From LB3-1 sp036401895 (GTDB lineage: Bacteria; Chloroflexota; Chloroflexia; Chloroflexales; Kallotenuaceae): 64,000 nucleotides of DNA. The notes under the pieces were generated by a model. It ran no database searches. It was not told the DNA's origin and saw nothing but the letters and a program-made list of their open reading frames with translations. Made by a program: the position numbers and the translations under genes. The DNA is taken from the NCBI GenBank assembly GCA_036401895.1, contig DASWTW010000024.1, forward strand, positions 1 to 64,000, in the 5' to 3' direction. Positions 44,914 to 53,782 of the stretch are shown in pieces (position 1 is the stretch's first letter; the number at the start of each line of letters is the position of its first letter).

Positions 44914-46062
44914 ATGAATACTCGACGCTGGCAAGATTTCAATATGTACTTGATGATAAGTGTGCTGGTGCTGCTCGGCTTTGGAGCGGCGATGGTCTAC
45001 AGCACCACAATCGGCAACAACTATGGGGGCGACGTGTGGAGCTTGAGCAGCCCATTCGCCAAGCATTTTATCTGGCTAGGCATCGGCGGCTGCGCTATGC
45101 TGTTTCTCACGATCTTCGACTACCACAACCTCCAGATCTTCTCGCGCCCGATGTACATCTTTATGCTGCTGCTGCTGGGCTACACGCTGGCGGCAGGGCG
45201 GATCGCCAGTGGCGCGCAGAGCTGGCTGCTGGGCGAGTCGAGCGGTCAGCCCTCCGAGCCGGCCAAGCTGCTGCTGATCATTAGCCTGGCGGCGTGGTGG
45301 GCTCAGCGCGACGAGCAGCAAAGCTCCTGGTTTACGCTGGGTAGCTCGCTGCTGCTGGCAGGTGGGCCGCTGCTGCTGGTGTTGCTCCAGCCCGATCTCG
45401 GCACGGCAATGGTGATCGGCGTGATCTGGCTGGCGATGGCCTGGTCGGGCGGCATGACCTGGAAGCAGCTCGGCATTCTGGCGCTGATCGCGGTGCCGGT
45501 GCTCTACATCGGCTGGAACTATGTGCTGGAGCCGTACCAGAAAGGCCGTTTGATCGCCTTCACAATGACCCGCGAGGAGATCGAGCATATCACCGACCCC
45601 AAGGTCTACGACGCCGTGACCCGCGTCTTCTACAACGTCGACGCCTCCAAGGTGGCGGTCGGCAACGGTGGGCTGACAGGCCAGGGCCTGCTCAATGGCA
45701 TTCAAAGCCAGCGCAACTTCTTGCCCGTGCAATACACCGATTTCATCTTCGCGGTCACAGCGGAGGAGCTAGGCTTTGTCGGAGCGACGGCGATGCTGGC
45801 CTTTCTGTGCATGGTGCTCTGGCAAGCGATCACGATCGCCAGTCGCGCCAAAGATACGTTCGGGCGCTTGATCGCGGTTGGGATCTTCGCCATGCTGCTG
45901 ATCCACACCTTTGAGAACGTCGGCATGAACATCGGGATTATGCCCGTGACCGGCATTCCGCTGCCGTTCATCTCCTACGGCGGCTCGTTCACGGTCACAG
46001 TGCTGGCGGCGGTTGGCCTGCTGCAAAGCATCAGCCTGCGGCATCGCTCGCTGTCGTTCTAG
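44914..46062 (+). CDS. rodA: RodA/FtsW-type SEDS peptidoglycan polymerase
   Basis: 382 residues with about ten membrane helices. SEDS proteins polymerise glycan strands from lipid II. Family motifs are QPSEPAKLL, LLQPDLGTA, the extracellular loop VGNGGLTGQGLLNG, DFIFAVTAEELG and GIPLPFISYGGS. RodA rather than FtsW is favoured by the overall motif set, but the two are hard to separate by eye. No MreB or PBP2 gene adjoins. An unusually long loop (about 215-245) is seen. Confidence 0.85.
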   Translation: MNTRRWQDFNMYLMISVLVLLGFGAAMVYSTTIGNNYGGDVWSLSSPFAKHFIWLGIGGCAMLFLTIFDYHNLQIFSRPMYIFMLLLLGYTLAAGRIASGAQSWLLGESSGQPSEPAKLLLIISLAAWWAQRDEQQSSWFTLGSSLLLAGGPLLLVLLQPDLGTAMVIGVIWLAMAWSGGMTWKQLGILALIAVPVLYIGWNYVLEPYQKGRLIAFTMTREEIEHITDPKVYDAVTRVFYNVDASKVAVGNGGLTGQGLLNGIQSQRNFLPVQYTDFIFAVTAEELGFVGATAMLAFLCMVLWQAITIASRAKDTFGRLIAVGIFAMLLIHTFENVGMNIGIMPVTGIPLPFISYGGSFTVTVLAAVGLLQSISLRHRSLSF

Positions 46063-46090
46063 TTGACAGAATTGTCGTAAGGATCGTGCT

Positions 46091-46261
46091 ATGAATTTTA
46101 TAATCGAGATTGAGCAAGAAGACGACGGAAGGATCATCGCCGAAATTCCAACGCTCCCTGGCGTGCTTGTTTACGGACAATCACGAGAAGAGGCGATTGC
46201 GCGAGCCAAAGCGCTGGCACTACGAGTATTGGCCGAGAAATTGCATGAGCGGAACAAGTGA
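46091..46261 (+). CDS. HicB-like antitoxin, orphan
   Basis: 56 residues, ATG preceded by AAGGA. It matches the HicB N-terminal fold (MNFIIEIEQEDDGRIIAEIP... GVLVYGQSREEAI), including the acidic strand and LPGV turn. It is the short version without a DNA-binding tail. A HicA toxin gene would normally be adjacent; I find none on either side, so it is an orphan or a non-toxin homologue. It lies 28 bases after rodA. Confidence 0.7.
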   Translation: MNFIIEIEQEDDGRIIAEIPTLPGVLVYGQSREEAIARAKALALRVLAEKLHERNK

Positions 46262-46598
46262 ATTACAAACTCAATTCACAATAGACAATAAAAAGCCCTG
46301 GACTACTCATAGAGATTTCACGCACCCCTATCAATACGTAGTGTCTATGTAGCGAGACTCCCATCTCTTACACATCACCCCAAATCACCCCTAACTGAGC
46401 GGCGCAATCTGTCTTAGTGGCAGATAGGACCGCCGTGCATGCCGCCCGCGATCGTCGATTTCTATAATGCTCCGTACCTGGAAGTAGCGCATCAGGTGGA
46501 TCGTTGTTGGGTTGGCAGAGGCTGCTTTATTTTCTGCACTTATTTTTTGATTGTCGCCCAACCATCCTTGAGCTTTTGTATTCATCAGGGAGGGCGGC
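46262..46598. other. Leader/intergenic stretch before the kinase module
   Basis: A TATAAT at 46463-46468 is the likely -10 of the module; no -35 matches. A 64-codon frame on the minus strand starts inside the kinase gene with no ribosome site and is not supported. Nothing else is seen. Confidence 0.45.
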
Positions 46599-48626
46599 AT
46601 GTCGTTGCTCAAAAAAGGTGGCACGACCAAAGGGATCTCGCTCCCTCAGTCTGTGACTGCGCCCGCTGCGAAGGAGGCAACCGACTCACCTGCACCCGCT
46701 TCGGTTGGCTCCATTCCCCGGCCGGCAACCGGCTTTGGCACGGGCAGCATTCGGCGCGCAACAACTCAGCTGCAAACGTTGCCCAGCGGCACCGTCTTGC
46801 AAGGCCGCTACGCCGTCGAGACGGTGCTGGGCGTTGGCGGCATGAGCCTGGTTTATCGCGGACGCGATCTGCGGTTCAAAGATGTGGTACGAACCTGCGC
46901 GATCAAAGAAATGTATCAGAGCGCGCCGGACTCGCACACGCGTCTGCTGACGCTCAAAAACTTCGAGCGTGAGTCGGGGCTGCTGGCCACGCTGAGCCAC
47001 ACGGCGATTCCGAAGGTGTACGACTTCTTCGAGGAGAACGATCGGATCTATCTGATCATGGAGCTGATTCCAGGCCGTGATCTTGAGGCCACGCTGGATC
47101 AGATGAAGGAGCCGATCGGCGAGCAGCGCGCCGGAAACTGGGCGCTCCAGATCTGTGATGTGCTGCACTACCTGCACAGCCACACGCCCGAGCCGATTAT
47201 CTTCCGCGACATGAAGCCGTCGAATGTGATCGTCACGCCGGAAGACCGCATCGTGATGATCGACTTCGGCATCGCGCGAATCTTTGAGCAGAACCAGCGC
47301 AAGGGCACGATGATTGGCACTGAGGGCTACGCGCCGCCGGAGCAATATCGCGGTATTGCCGACCCACGCGGCGATGTGTACGCCCTGGGCGCGACGCTGC
47401 ACCATCTGCTGACCAACGTCGATCCGCGCACCGAGACGCCTTTCACCTTCCACGAGCGCCCGATCCGTCAGATCAATCCGCAAGTCTCGGCAGAGATGGA
47501 AGCCGTCGTGATGCAGGCGCTGGAGTACGATCCGACGCAGCGACCGCAGACCGCCGCCGAGTTCAGGTCGCAGCTGCTGAGCATACCCACGCTGAGAGGA
47601 TCGAGCGCGCATGTAGCGGCTCCGGTAGCCGCGCCCGCGATCAATGTTCGCACCGGCAAGGGCACAACTACCGACCTGCTCTGGCGCTTTGCCTGCGAGG
47701 ACGAGGTGCGCTCCTCGCCGCATGTCCGCGACAGCATGGTCTATGTCGGCAGCTACGACACCAACCTCTACGCCCTGGACGCCATGAGCGGCGAGTTCCG
47801 CTGGAAGCGCGCCACCCTGGGCGGCGTCTCGTCGTCACCAGCCACCTGGAGCGATCTGGTGATCGTCGGCTCGGAGGATGGGCAGGTGTACGCCATCGAT
47901 GCGCGCAAAGGCAACGTGAAGTGGACCTTCCGCACCGGCCGCGCTGTGCGATCGTCGCCGCGCATCGAGGATCGCATCATCTATGTCGGCTCCGACGACC
48001 AGCATATCTACGCGATCGACGGCCAGAACGGACGGCAGCTGTGGAAATATCGGGCCTGGATGCCGGTACGATCGTCGTGCGGCATCGGCCAGGGCATGGT
48101 TGCGGTCGGCTCGTCGGATGGCCACGTGTACGGGCTGGATGCCTTCAACGGCGGCCTGCGCTGGAAGCATCGCGCGCAGCAGGGCGTGATCTCGTCGCCC
48201 GTGATCAGCGACGGCCTGGTCTTCGTCGGCTCGATGGACAACACGCTCTACGCGCTGGACGGCGAAGGCGGCTGGCCGGTGTGGCGCTTCAAAACCGGCC
48301 ACTACGTCAACGCATCGCCGGTGGTGGTGGGGACGCGCGTCTTCGTCGGCAGCGTGGACGGCTCGTTCTACGCGCTGGAGGCCAAGACCGGCAAGCTGCA
48401 CTGGAAGTACGAGAGCGGCACGCAGATCACGTCGTCGGCCCGCGTTATCGATGGCAAGGTGTATTTTGGCGGCGTGGACGGCAAAGTCTACTGCCTCGAC
48501 GCGTCGAGCGGCTCGCTGATCTGGCAATACCAGACCGAAGGCGCCGTCGTTTCGTCACCCGCCGTCGCCAACAACATCGTCTATATCGGCTCGCTCGACC
48601 ATCATCTGTACGCACTGAAAGCCTAG
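46599..48626 (+). CDS. Serine/threonine protein kinase with C-terminal beta-propeller
   Basis: 675 residues, no membrane helix. The eukaryotic-like kinase domain (about 70-330) has the Gly loop LGVGGMSLVYRG, Lys103 in CAIKEMY, and DFG at 222-224. The catalytic HRD is FRD (202-204); Asp is retained so activity is possible. The C-terminal half (about 355-675) is a PQQ/Trp-type propeller of seven or more blades with repeated VYVGS.D..LYALDA units. Here it sits in the cytoplasm, perhaps as a scaffold or ligand sensor. First gene of a module with PP2C, vWA and FHA proteins. Confidence 0.92.
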   Translation: MSLLKKGGTTKGISLPQSVTAPAAKEATDSPAPASVGSIPRPATGFGTGSIRRATTQLQTLPSGTVLQGRYAVETVLGVGGMSLVYRGRDLRFKDVVRTCAIKEMYQSAPDSHTRLLTLKNFERESGLLATLSHTAIPKVYDFFEENDRIYLIMELIPGRDLEATLDQMKEPIGEQRAGNWALQICDVLHYLHSHTPEPIIFRDMKPSNVIVTPEDRIVMIDFGIARIFEQNQRKGTMIGTEGYAPPEQYRGIADPRGDVYALGATLHHLLTNVDPRTETPFTFHERPIRQINPQVSAEMEAVVMQALEYDPTQRPQTAAEFRSQLLSIPTLRGSSAHVAAPVAAPAINVRTGKGTTTDLLWRFACEDEVRSSPHVRDSMVYVGSYDTNLYALDAMSGEFRWKRATLGGVSSSPATWSDLVIVGSEDGQVYAIDARKGNVKWTFRTGRAVRSSPRIEDRIIYVGSDDQHIYAIDGQNGRQLWKYRAWMPVRSSCGIGQGMVAVGSSDGHVYGLDAFNGGLRWKHRAQQGVISSPVISDGLVFVGSMDNTLYALDGEGGWPVWRFKTGHYVNASPVVVGTRVFVGSVDGSFYALEAKTGKLHWKYESGTQITSSARVIDGKVYFGGVDGKVYCLDASSGSLIWQYQTEGAVVSSPAVANNIVYIGSLDHHLYALKA

Positions 48627-48715
48627 CTTGATCGCCGGCGGCCGGATACGCTGCCGGCTGCTGGCGATCGCACCCACCGATCACCCCCCGTGTTGGTCCC
48701 CGAAAGGAGCCGCCG

Positions 48716-49771
48716 ATGTCGGCCTGGCGAGAAATGCTGGCGCGCTTTCGCAAAGACGCGCCGAATCGTCCCAATTCTACAACCGCGCCGAGCGTTGCCC
48801 CGGTCGAGAGCACCCTGGATCAGCCGGTTGTAGCTGTCGTCGAGGAGCCGGCTGTGGCCGTCGCCGAGGCGGAGCCCGAGGTCACACAGGCCGCGCCGGC
48901 GATCGCTGCGGAGCCCGACGAGACGCGGCGCTTCGGCGATACGACGCGCTCACTGGCGTCGGCTGCGCCACTGCTGACGGTGCTACAAGGCGAGCGTGTG
49001 CTGAGCGCGGCAGCGCTGCGGGATATTGGCCGCGAGCGACAGGAAAATCAGGATCACTGCTACGCCCAGATTCTATCGTTTCCCAGCGATCACAGCGCTC
49101 TTGCGCTCGGCCTGTTCGTGGTCGCCGCCGGCATGGGCGGCCACCACGACGGCGGCTACGCCTCCAAGCTGGCGCTGACGACGGTTGTGCAGTCGGTGCT
49201 GGCGGAGTTTGTCAGCCCGCTGCTGAACGGTGAGCGTCGCGCGCCGCAGCCGGTGATGCAGGCGGCGGTGCAGGCCGCTAATGCCGCCGTGTTTGCCGCC
49301 GGACAAGAGGTCGGCAGCGATATGGGCACAACCTGCACGGCGGTGCTGCTCGACGGCCAGCAGCTGATCACGGCGCATGTCGGCGACTCGCGGGCGCTTC
49401 TGTTCGGCGGCGGCGTGAAGCAGCTAACTACCGATCACACTGCGGTTGGTCGCCTGATCGCGATCGGCGCGCTCACGCCCGAGGAGGCGCTGGATCACCC
49501 GCTGCGCAGCCATCTGTATCGCAGCATCGGCCAGACCGCCGACGTAACCGTCGACGTGGTCACAACGACGATCCACGACGAAAGCCATCTGCTGCTCTGC
49601 TCGGATGGGCTGTGGGGCCTGGTCGGCGATGCCGAGATCGCGGATATTGTCACGGAAGCGCCGACCGCTCACATGGCGGCGCGGCATCTGATCGCGCGGG
49701 CGAATCTGCTGGGCGGTCACGACAACATTTCGGCGGTTGTGGTGACGCTGCCAGCCGGATCTAGAGGCTAA
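48716..49771 (+). CDS. PP2C-family protein phosphatase, one metal ligand missing
   Basis: 351 residues. Residues 1-90 are Ala/Glu/Pro-rich and disordered; the PP2C fold covers about 95-345. The first metal motif (ENQD, Asp113), LCSDGLWG and GGHDNISA are present. The second motif, normally (A)DGMGGH, reads AAGMGGH: the Asp that bridges both metals is Ala138. Activity may be lost or altered. In the module it would oppose the upstream kinase or act as a non-catalytic binder. The vWA gene starts three bases after its stop. Confidence 0.9.
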   Translation: MSAWREMLARFRKDAPNRPNSTTAPSVAPVESTLDQPVVAVVEEPAVAVAEAEPEVTQAAPAIAAEPDETRRFGDTTRSLASAAPLLTVLQGERVLSAAALRDIGRERQENQDHCYAQILSFPSDHSALALGLFVVAAGMGGHHDGGYASKLALTTVVQSVLAEFVSPLLNGERRAPQPVMQAAVQAANAAVFAAGQEVGSDMGTTCTAVLLDGQQLITAHVGDSRALLFGGGVKQLTTDHTAVGRLIAIGALTPEEALDHPLRSHLYRSIGQTADVTVDVVTTTIHDESHLLLCSDGLWGLVGDAEIADIVTEAPTAHMAARHLIARANLLGGHDNISAVVVTLPAGSRG

Positions 49772-49774
49772 GCT

Positions 49775-51007
49775 ATGACGGCTCCGATAACTCTTCACAT
49801 CCAGCCGGCGCGTCAGGCGCTCCAGGTATCCAGCGAGCCGCAGATGGTGTATCTGCTGGTAACAGGACGCACGGCGACGACCACGCAGAAGCAGCTGCCG
49901 CTCAACCTGTGCCTGGTGCTGGATCGCTCCTCGTCGATGCGCGGCGAGCGGCTGTTTCAGGTCAAAGAAGCGGCGCGGCAGGTGATCAGCCAGATGCAGA
50001 GCAGCGATGCCTTCGGTCTGGTCACGTTCAACGATCGGGCCGAGGTCGTGGTGCCCTCGCAGATGGTGCGCGATCCCGAGTCGATCAAGACGCAAATCAT
50101 GAGCCTGGATGCGCGCGGCGGCACCGAGATGGCGCAGGGCCTAGCGCTGGGACTTCAGGAGATCGAGCGACCCAAGATCAACGGCATCAACCGGCTGGTG
50201 CTGCTGACCGACGGCCGCACCTACGGCGACGAGCACGCCTGCGTCGAGCTGGCGCGGCGGGCGCAGCGGCGCGGCATCGGCCTGACGACGCTGGGCGTGG
50301 GCACCGAGTGGAACGAGGATCTGCTGGAAACGATGACCGCCGGTCCCAACAGCCGCACGCAGTACATCACGGCGGCCAGCGAGATCGGCAAGGTGTTTTC
50401 GGCAGAGCTGAGCCGGCTGCACGCGACGGTCGCGCAGAGCGTCGAGCTGGCGCTGGCCGTATCGCCCGAGGCCCAGATTCAAGCCTGCTACCGGGTGCAG
50501 CCGTTTATCGCGCAGCTCTACCCGCAGTCGTCGGGCAACGGCATCTGGCGCGTGCCGATCGGCGAGTGGGCGGCGAACGAAGAGCAGACCTTTATCATCG
50601 AGATGGTGATTCCGCCAGCTACTACCGGCACACACACGATCGCGCGGCTCGACCTCCGCTATGAGGCGGTGGGCAACATGGCGCCGCAGAGCACGTCGGC
50701 GGTGGTGCAGATGCCGGCGATCGTCGGCGAGGAGCAGCAGGTTGCGCCAGAGGTGCGCCGGGCGCTGGAGCGGATGGTCGCCTACCAGCTGCAAACACGC
50801 GCCTGGCAGGCCGTCGCCGAGGGCAAGATCGACGATGCGACCAAGCGTCTGCGGATGGCGGGAACGCATCTCTTCAACTCCGGCGAGGTTGCGCTGGCTG
50901 AGATGGCACACGCCGAGGCGACGCGGCTGCTTCAGGGCGGCACGACCAGCGCTGACGGCCGAAAACGGATCAAGTACGGAACGCGCGGACTCATCGTCGG
51001 GCGTTAG
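49775..51007 (+). CDS. von Willebrand factor A domain protein
   Basis: 410 residues. The MIDAS metal site DRSSSM (about residues 50-55), a later Thr in GGTEM and LLTDGRT are intact, so the vWA fold (about 40-230) is likely functional. The C-terminal part (about 230-410) is a beta domain followed by helices. It lacks signal and membrane segments. With a kinase, a PP2C and an FHA protein this matches the TerY-P triad (vWA-phosphatase-kinase) described in stress/defence contexts; no Ter protein is present. Confidence 0.9.
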   Translation: MTAPITLHIQPARQALQVSSEPQMVYLLVTGRTATTTQKQLPLNLCLVLDRSSSMRGERLFQVKEAARQVISQMQSSDAFGLVTFNDRAEVVVPSQMVRDPESIKTQIMSLDARGGTEMAQGLALGLQEIERPKINGINRLVLLTDGRTYGDEHACVELARRAQRRGIGLTTLGVGTEWNEDLLETMTAGPNSRTQYITAASEIGKVFSAELSRLHATVAQSVELALAVSPEAQIQACYRVQPFIAQLYPQSSGNGIWRVPIGEWAANEEQTFIIEMVIPPATTGTHTIARLDLRYEAVGNMAPQSTSAVVQMPAIVGEEQQVAPEVRRALERMVAYQLQTRAWQAVAEGKIDDATKRLRMAGTHLFNSGEVALAEMAHAEATRLLQGGTTSADGRKRIKYGTRGLIVGR

Positions 51008-51059
51008 CAGTGGGACGGCGCAGAGGGCTGCGGTGTTTCCTCCATGAACGGCAAAGATC

Positions 51060-51563
51060 ATGATCTGCCATAGCTGTCACAGCAATAATATTCGCGGCAC
51101 GCTTTTTTGTGCCAACTGTGGCATCAGCATGATGTCTCAGGATCGATCGCGCGATACAAGTGCGCTGGGCAGTCGTCCCGTGACGCGCTCAACGCAGGAA
51201 CGATTGCCCAGGCTTGAAGTCCAGCCGCCCAGTGGTGAGCGGCGCTTCTGCGCGACGGTGCTTAATAGTGGCCGGCGGGTAAGCCTGGCGCTGGCTGCGC
51301 CGATTCTGATCGGCCGGCAAGACGCCGCGCGTGGTCATTATCCCGAGCTGGATCTGAATACCGACGGCGGCTACGACACCGGCGTGAGTCGCCGCCACGC
51401 GCGGATCATGCTGATGGAGGCGACAACCTACATCGAAGATCTGGATAGCGCGAACGGCAGCTTTATCAACGATCAGCGGCTCCAGCCGCGCACCTCATAT
51501 CGCATTCAGCCCGGAGATGAGCTGCGGCTTGGCTCGCTGATTCTGCGCATCGAAAAGGTCTAA
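51060..51563 (+). CDS. Zinc-ribbon plus FHA domain protein
   Basis: 167 residues. The N-terminus has two CxxC knuckles (CHSC at 3-6, CANC at 17-20), a zinc ribbon. The FHA domain (about 75-167) has the phospho-Thr-binding marks GRQ, VSRRHAR and NGSFIN. It would read the kinase's phosphorylated targets. Last gene of the module, 52 bases after the vWA gene; repeat R8 touches its stop codon. Confidence 0.92.
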   Translation: MICHSCHSNNIRGTLFCANCGISMMSQDRSRDTSALGSRPVTRSTQERLPRLEVQPPSGERRFCATVLNSGRRVSLALAAPILIGRQDAARGHYPELDLNTDGGYDTGVSRRHARIMLMEATTYIEDLDSANGSFINDQRLQPRTSYRIQPGDELRLGSLILRIEKV

Positions 51564-51680
51564 GAACAGCGAAACAAAGAACAGGCCCTCACCCCCAGCC
51601 CCTCTCCCGCTGCGGCAGGCGAGGGGAGTGGTGTACTTCTTTGTTCTCTGTTCCTTTGTTCTTTGTTCTCTACCCATTCA
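51563..51680. repeat. Composite intergenic element R8
   Basis: It begins at the FHA gene's stop with GAACAGCGAAACAAAGAAC, then the core AGGCCCTCACCCCCAGCCCC with TCTCCCGCTGCGGCAGGCGA, and the right arm TTCTTTGTTCTCTGTTCC repeated to 51669. It is the cleanest example of the family: left tract, core, right tract in about 115 bases. Confidence 0.9.
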
Positions 51681-51692
51681 CCCGAGGAGTCT

Positions 51693-51941
51693 ATGGCACG
51701 CACAGTGATTGTACATATTGTCGGCGAAGATCCGGTGATCGCCGAGATGGACCAGGAGCCGCAGCCGACGGATACCTTCATTCACGTCACGAACATTCGC
51801 AAGCGTGACGGCAAGGAAGTGCATTATCTTTCGCCGGGCGTGCAGTCGGTCATGTTTCCGTGGAGCCGCATCACCTTTTTGGAGATCATGGTCGACGAGG
51901 AAGAGCGCGGCAAGGTGATCGATTTCTTCCGCCTCGATTAG
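51693..51941 (+). CDS. Small conserved-looking protein, unknown function
   Basis: 82 residues from an ATG preceded by GAGGAG at three bases. The sequence is balanced and looks like a compact alpha/beta fold: VIVHIVGEDPVIAEMD, a middle VTNIRKRDGKEVHYL, and an acidic C-terminal VDEEERGKVIDFF. No membrane segment, Cys or known motif. A terminator follows. It stands alone between repeat R8 and that terminator. I do not recognise it. Confidence 0.65.
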   Translation: MARTVIVHIVGEDPVIAEMDQEPQPTDTFIHVTNIRKRDGKEVHYLSPGVQSVMFPWSRITFLEIMVDEEERGKVIDFFRLD

Positions 51942-51958
51942 CCAGGTGCCGAGTCCAG

Positions 51959-51988
51959 AAGAGCAGCCCCTGTGGGCTGCTCTTTTGC
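51959..51988 (+). terminator. Terminator of the 82-residue gene, probably bidirectional
   Basis: AAGAGCAGCCC (51959-51969) pairs perfectly with GGGCTGCTCTT (51974-51984) over a four-base loop, with T on one side and A on the other. It also suits the convergent gene ending at 52002. Confidence 0.9.
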
Positions 51989-52001
51989 GCTTAAAGCCAG
52001 G

Positions 52002-52241
52002 CTACTGGATCGGGCTGTCGGGCGGCGGCAGCTGGAAGCCACGGCTGCGCTCGACAGCAGCAACACCCTCGATCCGATCCAGCTTGGCGATGTTGTCCGA
52101 GTCGATCGAGCCGGTGATGACGCCGATCGTGTCGAGCTGCTGATCGACCGTGAGCCCGGCCTGCTCGATGCGCTTCACAACATCGGCGAAACGATCCAGG
52201 AATTCGTCGGACACCGATATACTGACCTGCTCAGTGTGCAT
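52002..52241 (-). CDS. Small protein next to the S8 peptidase, I9-inhibitor-like
   Basis: 79 residues, ATG five bases after GAGGAG. The sequence (VSISVSDEFLDRFADVVKRIEQAGL ... IEGVAAVERSRGFQLPPPDSPIQ) resembles the ferredoxin-like fold of subtilase propeptides, with a C-terminal tail ending in Pro/Gln that could occupy an active-site cleft. It lies 89 bases after the S8 peptidase on the same strand. A separate I9-like chaperone or inhibitor of that peptidase is the likeliest role. Confidence 0.6.
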   Translation of the reverse strand: MHTEQVSISVSDEFLDRFADVVKRIEQAGLTVDQQLDTIGVITGSIDSDNIAKLDRIEGVAAVERSRGFQLPPPDSPIQ

Positions 52242-52330
52242 TACGACTCCTCGCGTGGCGCCACAATAGCCGCACGCGCACACGTGCAGCTACTATGGTT
52301 AGATTAGGCGTATAAGCAAGGCGTGCAAGA

Positions 52331-53782
52331 TCAGGGCGCCTGCACCAATCCGGCGCCGGCGTCCTGCGCCGACAGATCCAGCCGCCGCGCGCTTTGCAGC
52401 AGCAGCCAGCCCAGGCTGCCGCCGCGAACATCCGGGTTTTGCTCCGCCAGCAGCGCCGCGATCCCGGCGACATGCGGTGTGGCCATGCTGGTGCCGCTGA
52501 TCGTGCGGTAGAGCAGCGGACGCGGCCAGCTTGAGCGAACGGCCACGCCAGGCCCGGCGATGTCGACCTGGCCACCCTGGAAGGTCAGGCCGCCACACGA
52601 GAACGCCGCGACTTGCAGGTTGGAATCCAGCGCAGCAACCGCCATAATCGAGGGGCAGTTGGCCGGATGCGAGACCGGATTGATCTGTCCCGGCCGTCGG
52701 CTCTCGTTGCCGGCCGCGGCGACGATCAGCGTACCGGCTGCCAGCGCTCGCTTCGCGACTGTCTCGTAGACGCGCGAGAAGGCCTGGCCCGGCTCGGTCG
52801 CCGCGCCCAGCGACATCGAGATCACCGCACATTTATTGGCGATCGCCCACTGGATACCGGCAAGAATACTGGCGTCGGTGCCGCTGCCGCGATTGCTGAG
52901 CACCTTGCCGACAAAGATCTCGGCATCGTAGGCGACGCCGTAGCGCGGCAGCTGGCCGCCCTGCTTCGGACCGCAGGCCGTGCCGATGCAGTGGGTGCCG
53001 TGGCCGTGTCCATCCTGCGCGGTTTCGCCGGCAACAAAGGATTGCGCAGTGATCATCCTGCCGATGAAATCGGGATGTCGCAGATCGAAGCCGGTGTCGA
53101 GCACAGCAACGCGCACGCCTTTGCCGGTATAGCGCGACTCGGCAACTTTGGTGGCTTGCAGGCCCCAGGTGAGATCGGTCTCAGGCTCAAAGATCGAGCG
53201 CGTCATGCCGCCGCCAACAGCACTGGTGCTGCTGCTTCCGCCCAGCACCTGATCGACGACATGATTCACGGCGTCGCGGTAGCCGCGCAGATAGTCATGC
53301 GGCATCGCCGGAGAGGGAACGCTCACAGGACCGGGAGGCAGCGCCTGCCCAAGCGATACGCCGCCCGACAAGGGAGCGCTGGTCTCGACCATCCGATCGA
53401 AGATCGCGTAGACCACGCGCTCAGGCTCGATCGCCAGAATGCCGTTGTCCTCACTCGCCATCGTGCTCAGCGAACGAAATTGATCCGGCGGCGTATCAAC
53501 TACCGCAACTGCCAGGTCGTCAAAGACGATCGCGCTGCCGCTGGTGAGCGCATCGGTGTCAACCGCGCCGGACTCGAAGTCCGCCGAGCGGGTAACGTTC
53601 AAGCCAACGCGATCACTCAACGCACTGATGCCCGCGTCCATGGCATCCTGACGCATCAGCACCAGATACCGGCCGGTGTAACCTGGCGCAACCGCTCCAT
53701 CGGAGGAGTTGCCGTCCATTCCAGCACGCAGATTTTCATTGTCGTCGGCGCTTCCACGCCCGTTGCCTTTTGATGGAGCCAC
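52331..53782 (-). CDS. S8 (subtilisin-like) serine peptidase
   Basis: 483 residues from a GTG six bases after AAGGAGG. The Asp-His-Ser triad is complete: Asp229 in VLDTGFD, His261 in GHGTHC and the Ser in SGTSMATPHVAG; an oxyanion Asn is in AAGNESR. Residues about 37-125 look like a subtilase propeptide. There is no signal peptide or membrane segment, so it is probably cytoplasmic or leaves by another route. A 79-residue I9-like gene follows. The palindrome at 53842 may control it. Confidence 0.88.
   Translation of the reverse strand: MAPSKGNGRGSADDNENLRAGMDGNSSDGAVAPGYTGRYLVLMRQDAMDAGISALSDRVGLNVTRSADFESGAVDTDALTSGSAIVFDDLAVAVVDTPPDQFRSLSTMASEDNGILAIEPERVVYAIFDRMVETSAPLSGGVSLGQALPPGPVSVPSPAMPHDYLRGYRDAVNHVVDQVLGGSSSTSAVGGGMTRSIFEPETDLTWGLQATKVAESRYTGKGVRVAVLDTGFDLRHPDFIGRMITAQSFVAGETAQDGHGHGTHCIGTACGPKQGGQLPRYGVAYDAEIFVGKVLSNRGSGTDASILAGIQWAIANKCAVISMSLGAATEPGQAFSRVYETVAKRALAAGTLIVAAAGNESRRPGQINPVSHPANCPSIMAVAALDSNLQVAAFSCGGLTFQGGQVDIAGPGVAVRSSWPRPLLYRTISGTSMATPHVAGIAALLAEQNPDVRGGSLGWLLLQSARRLDLSAQDAGAGLVQAP

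Noticed and set aside
46391..46630. Minus-strand frame before the kinase gene
   Set aside because: No Shine-Dalgarno, overlaps the kinase start, and no recognisable motif.
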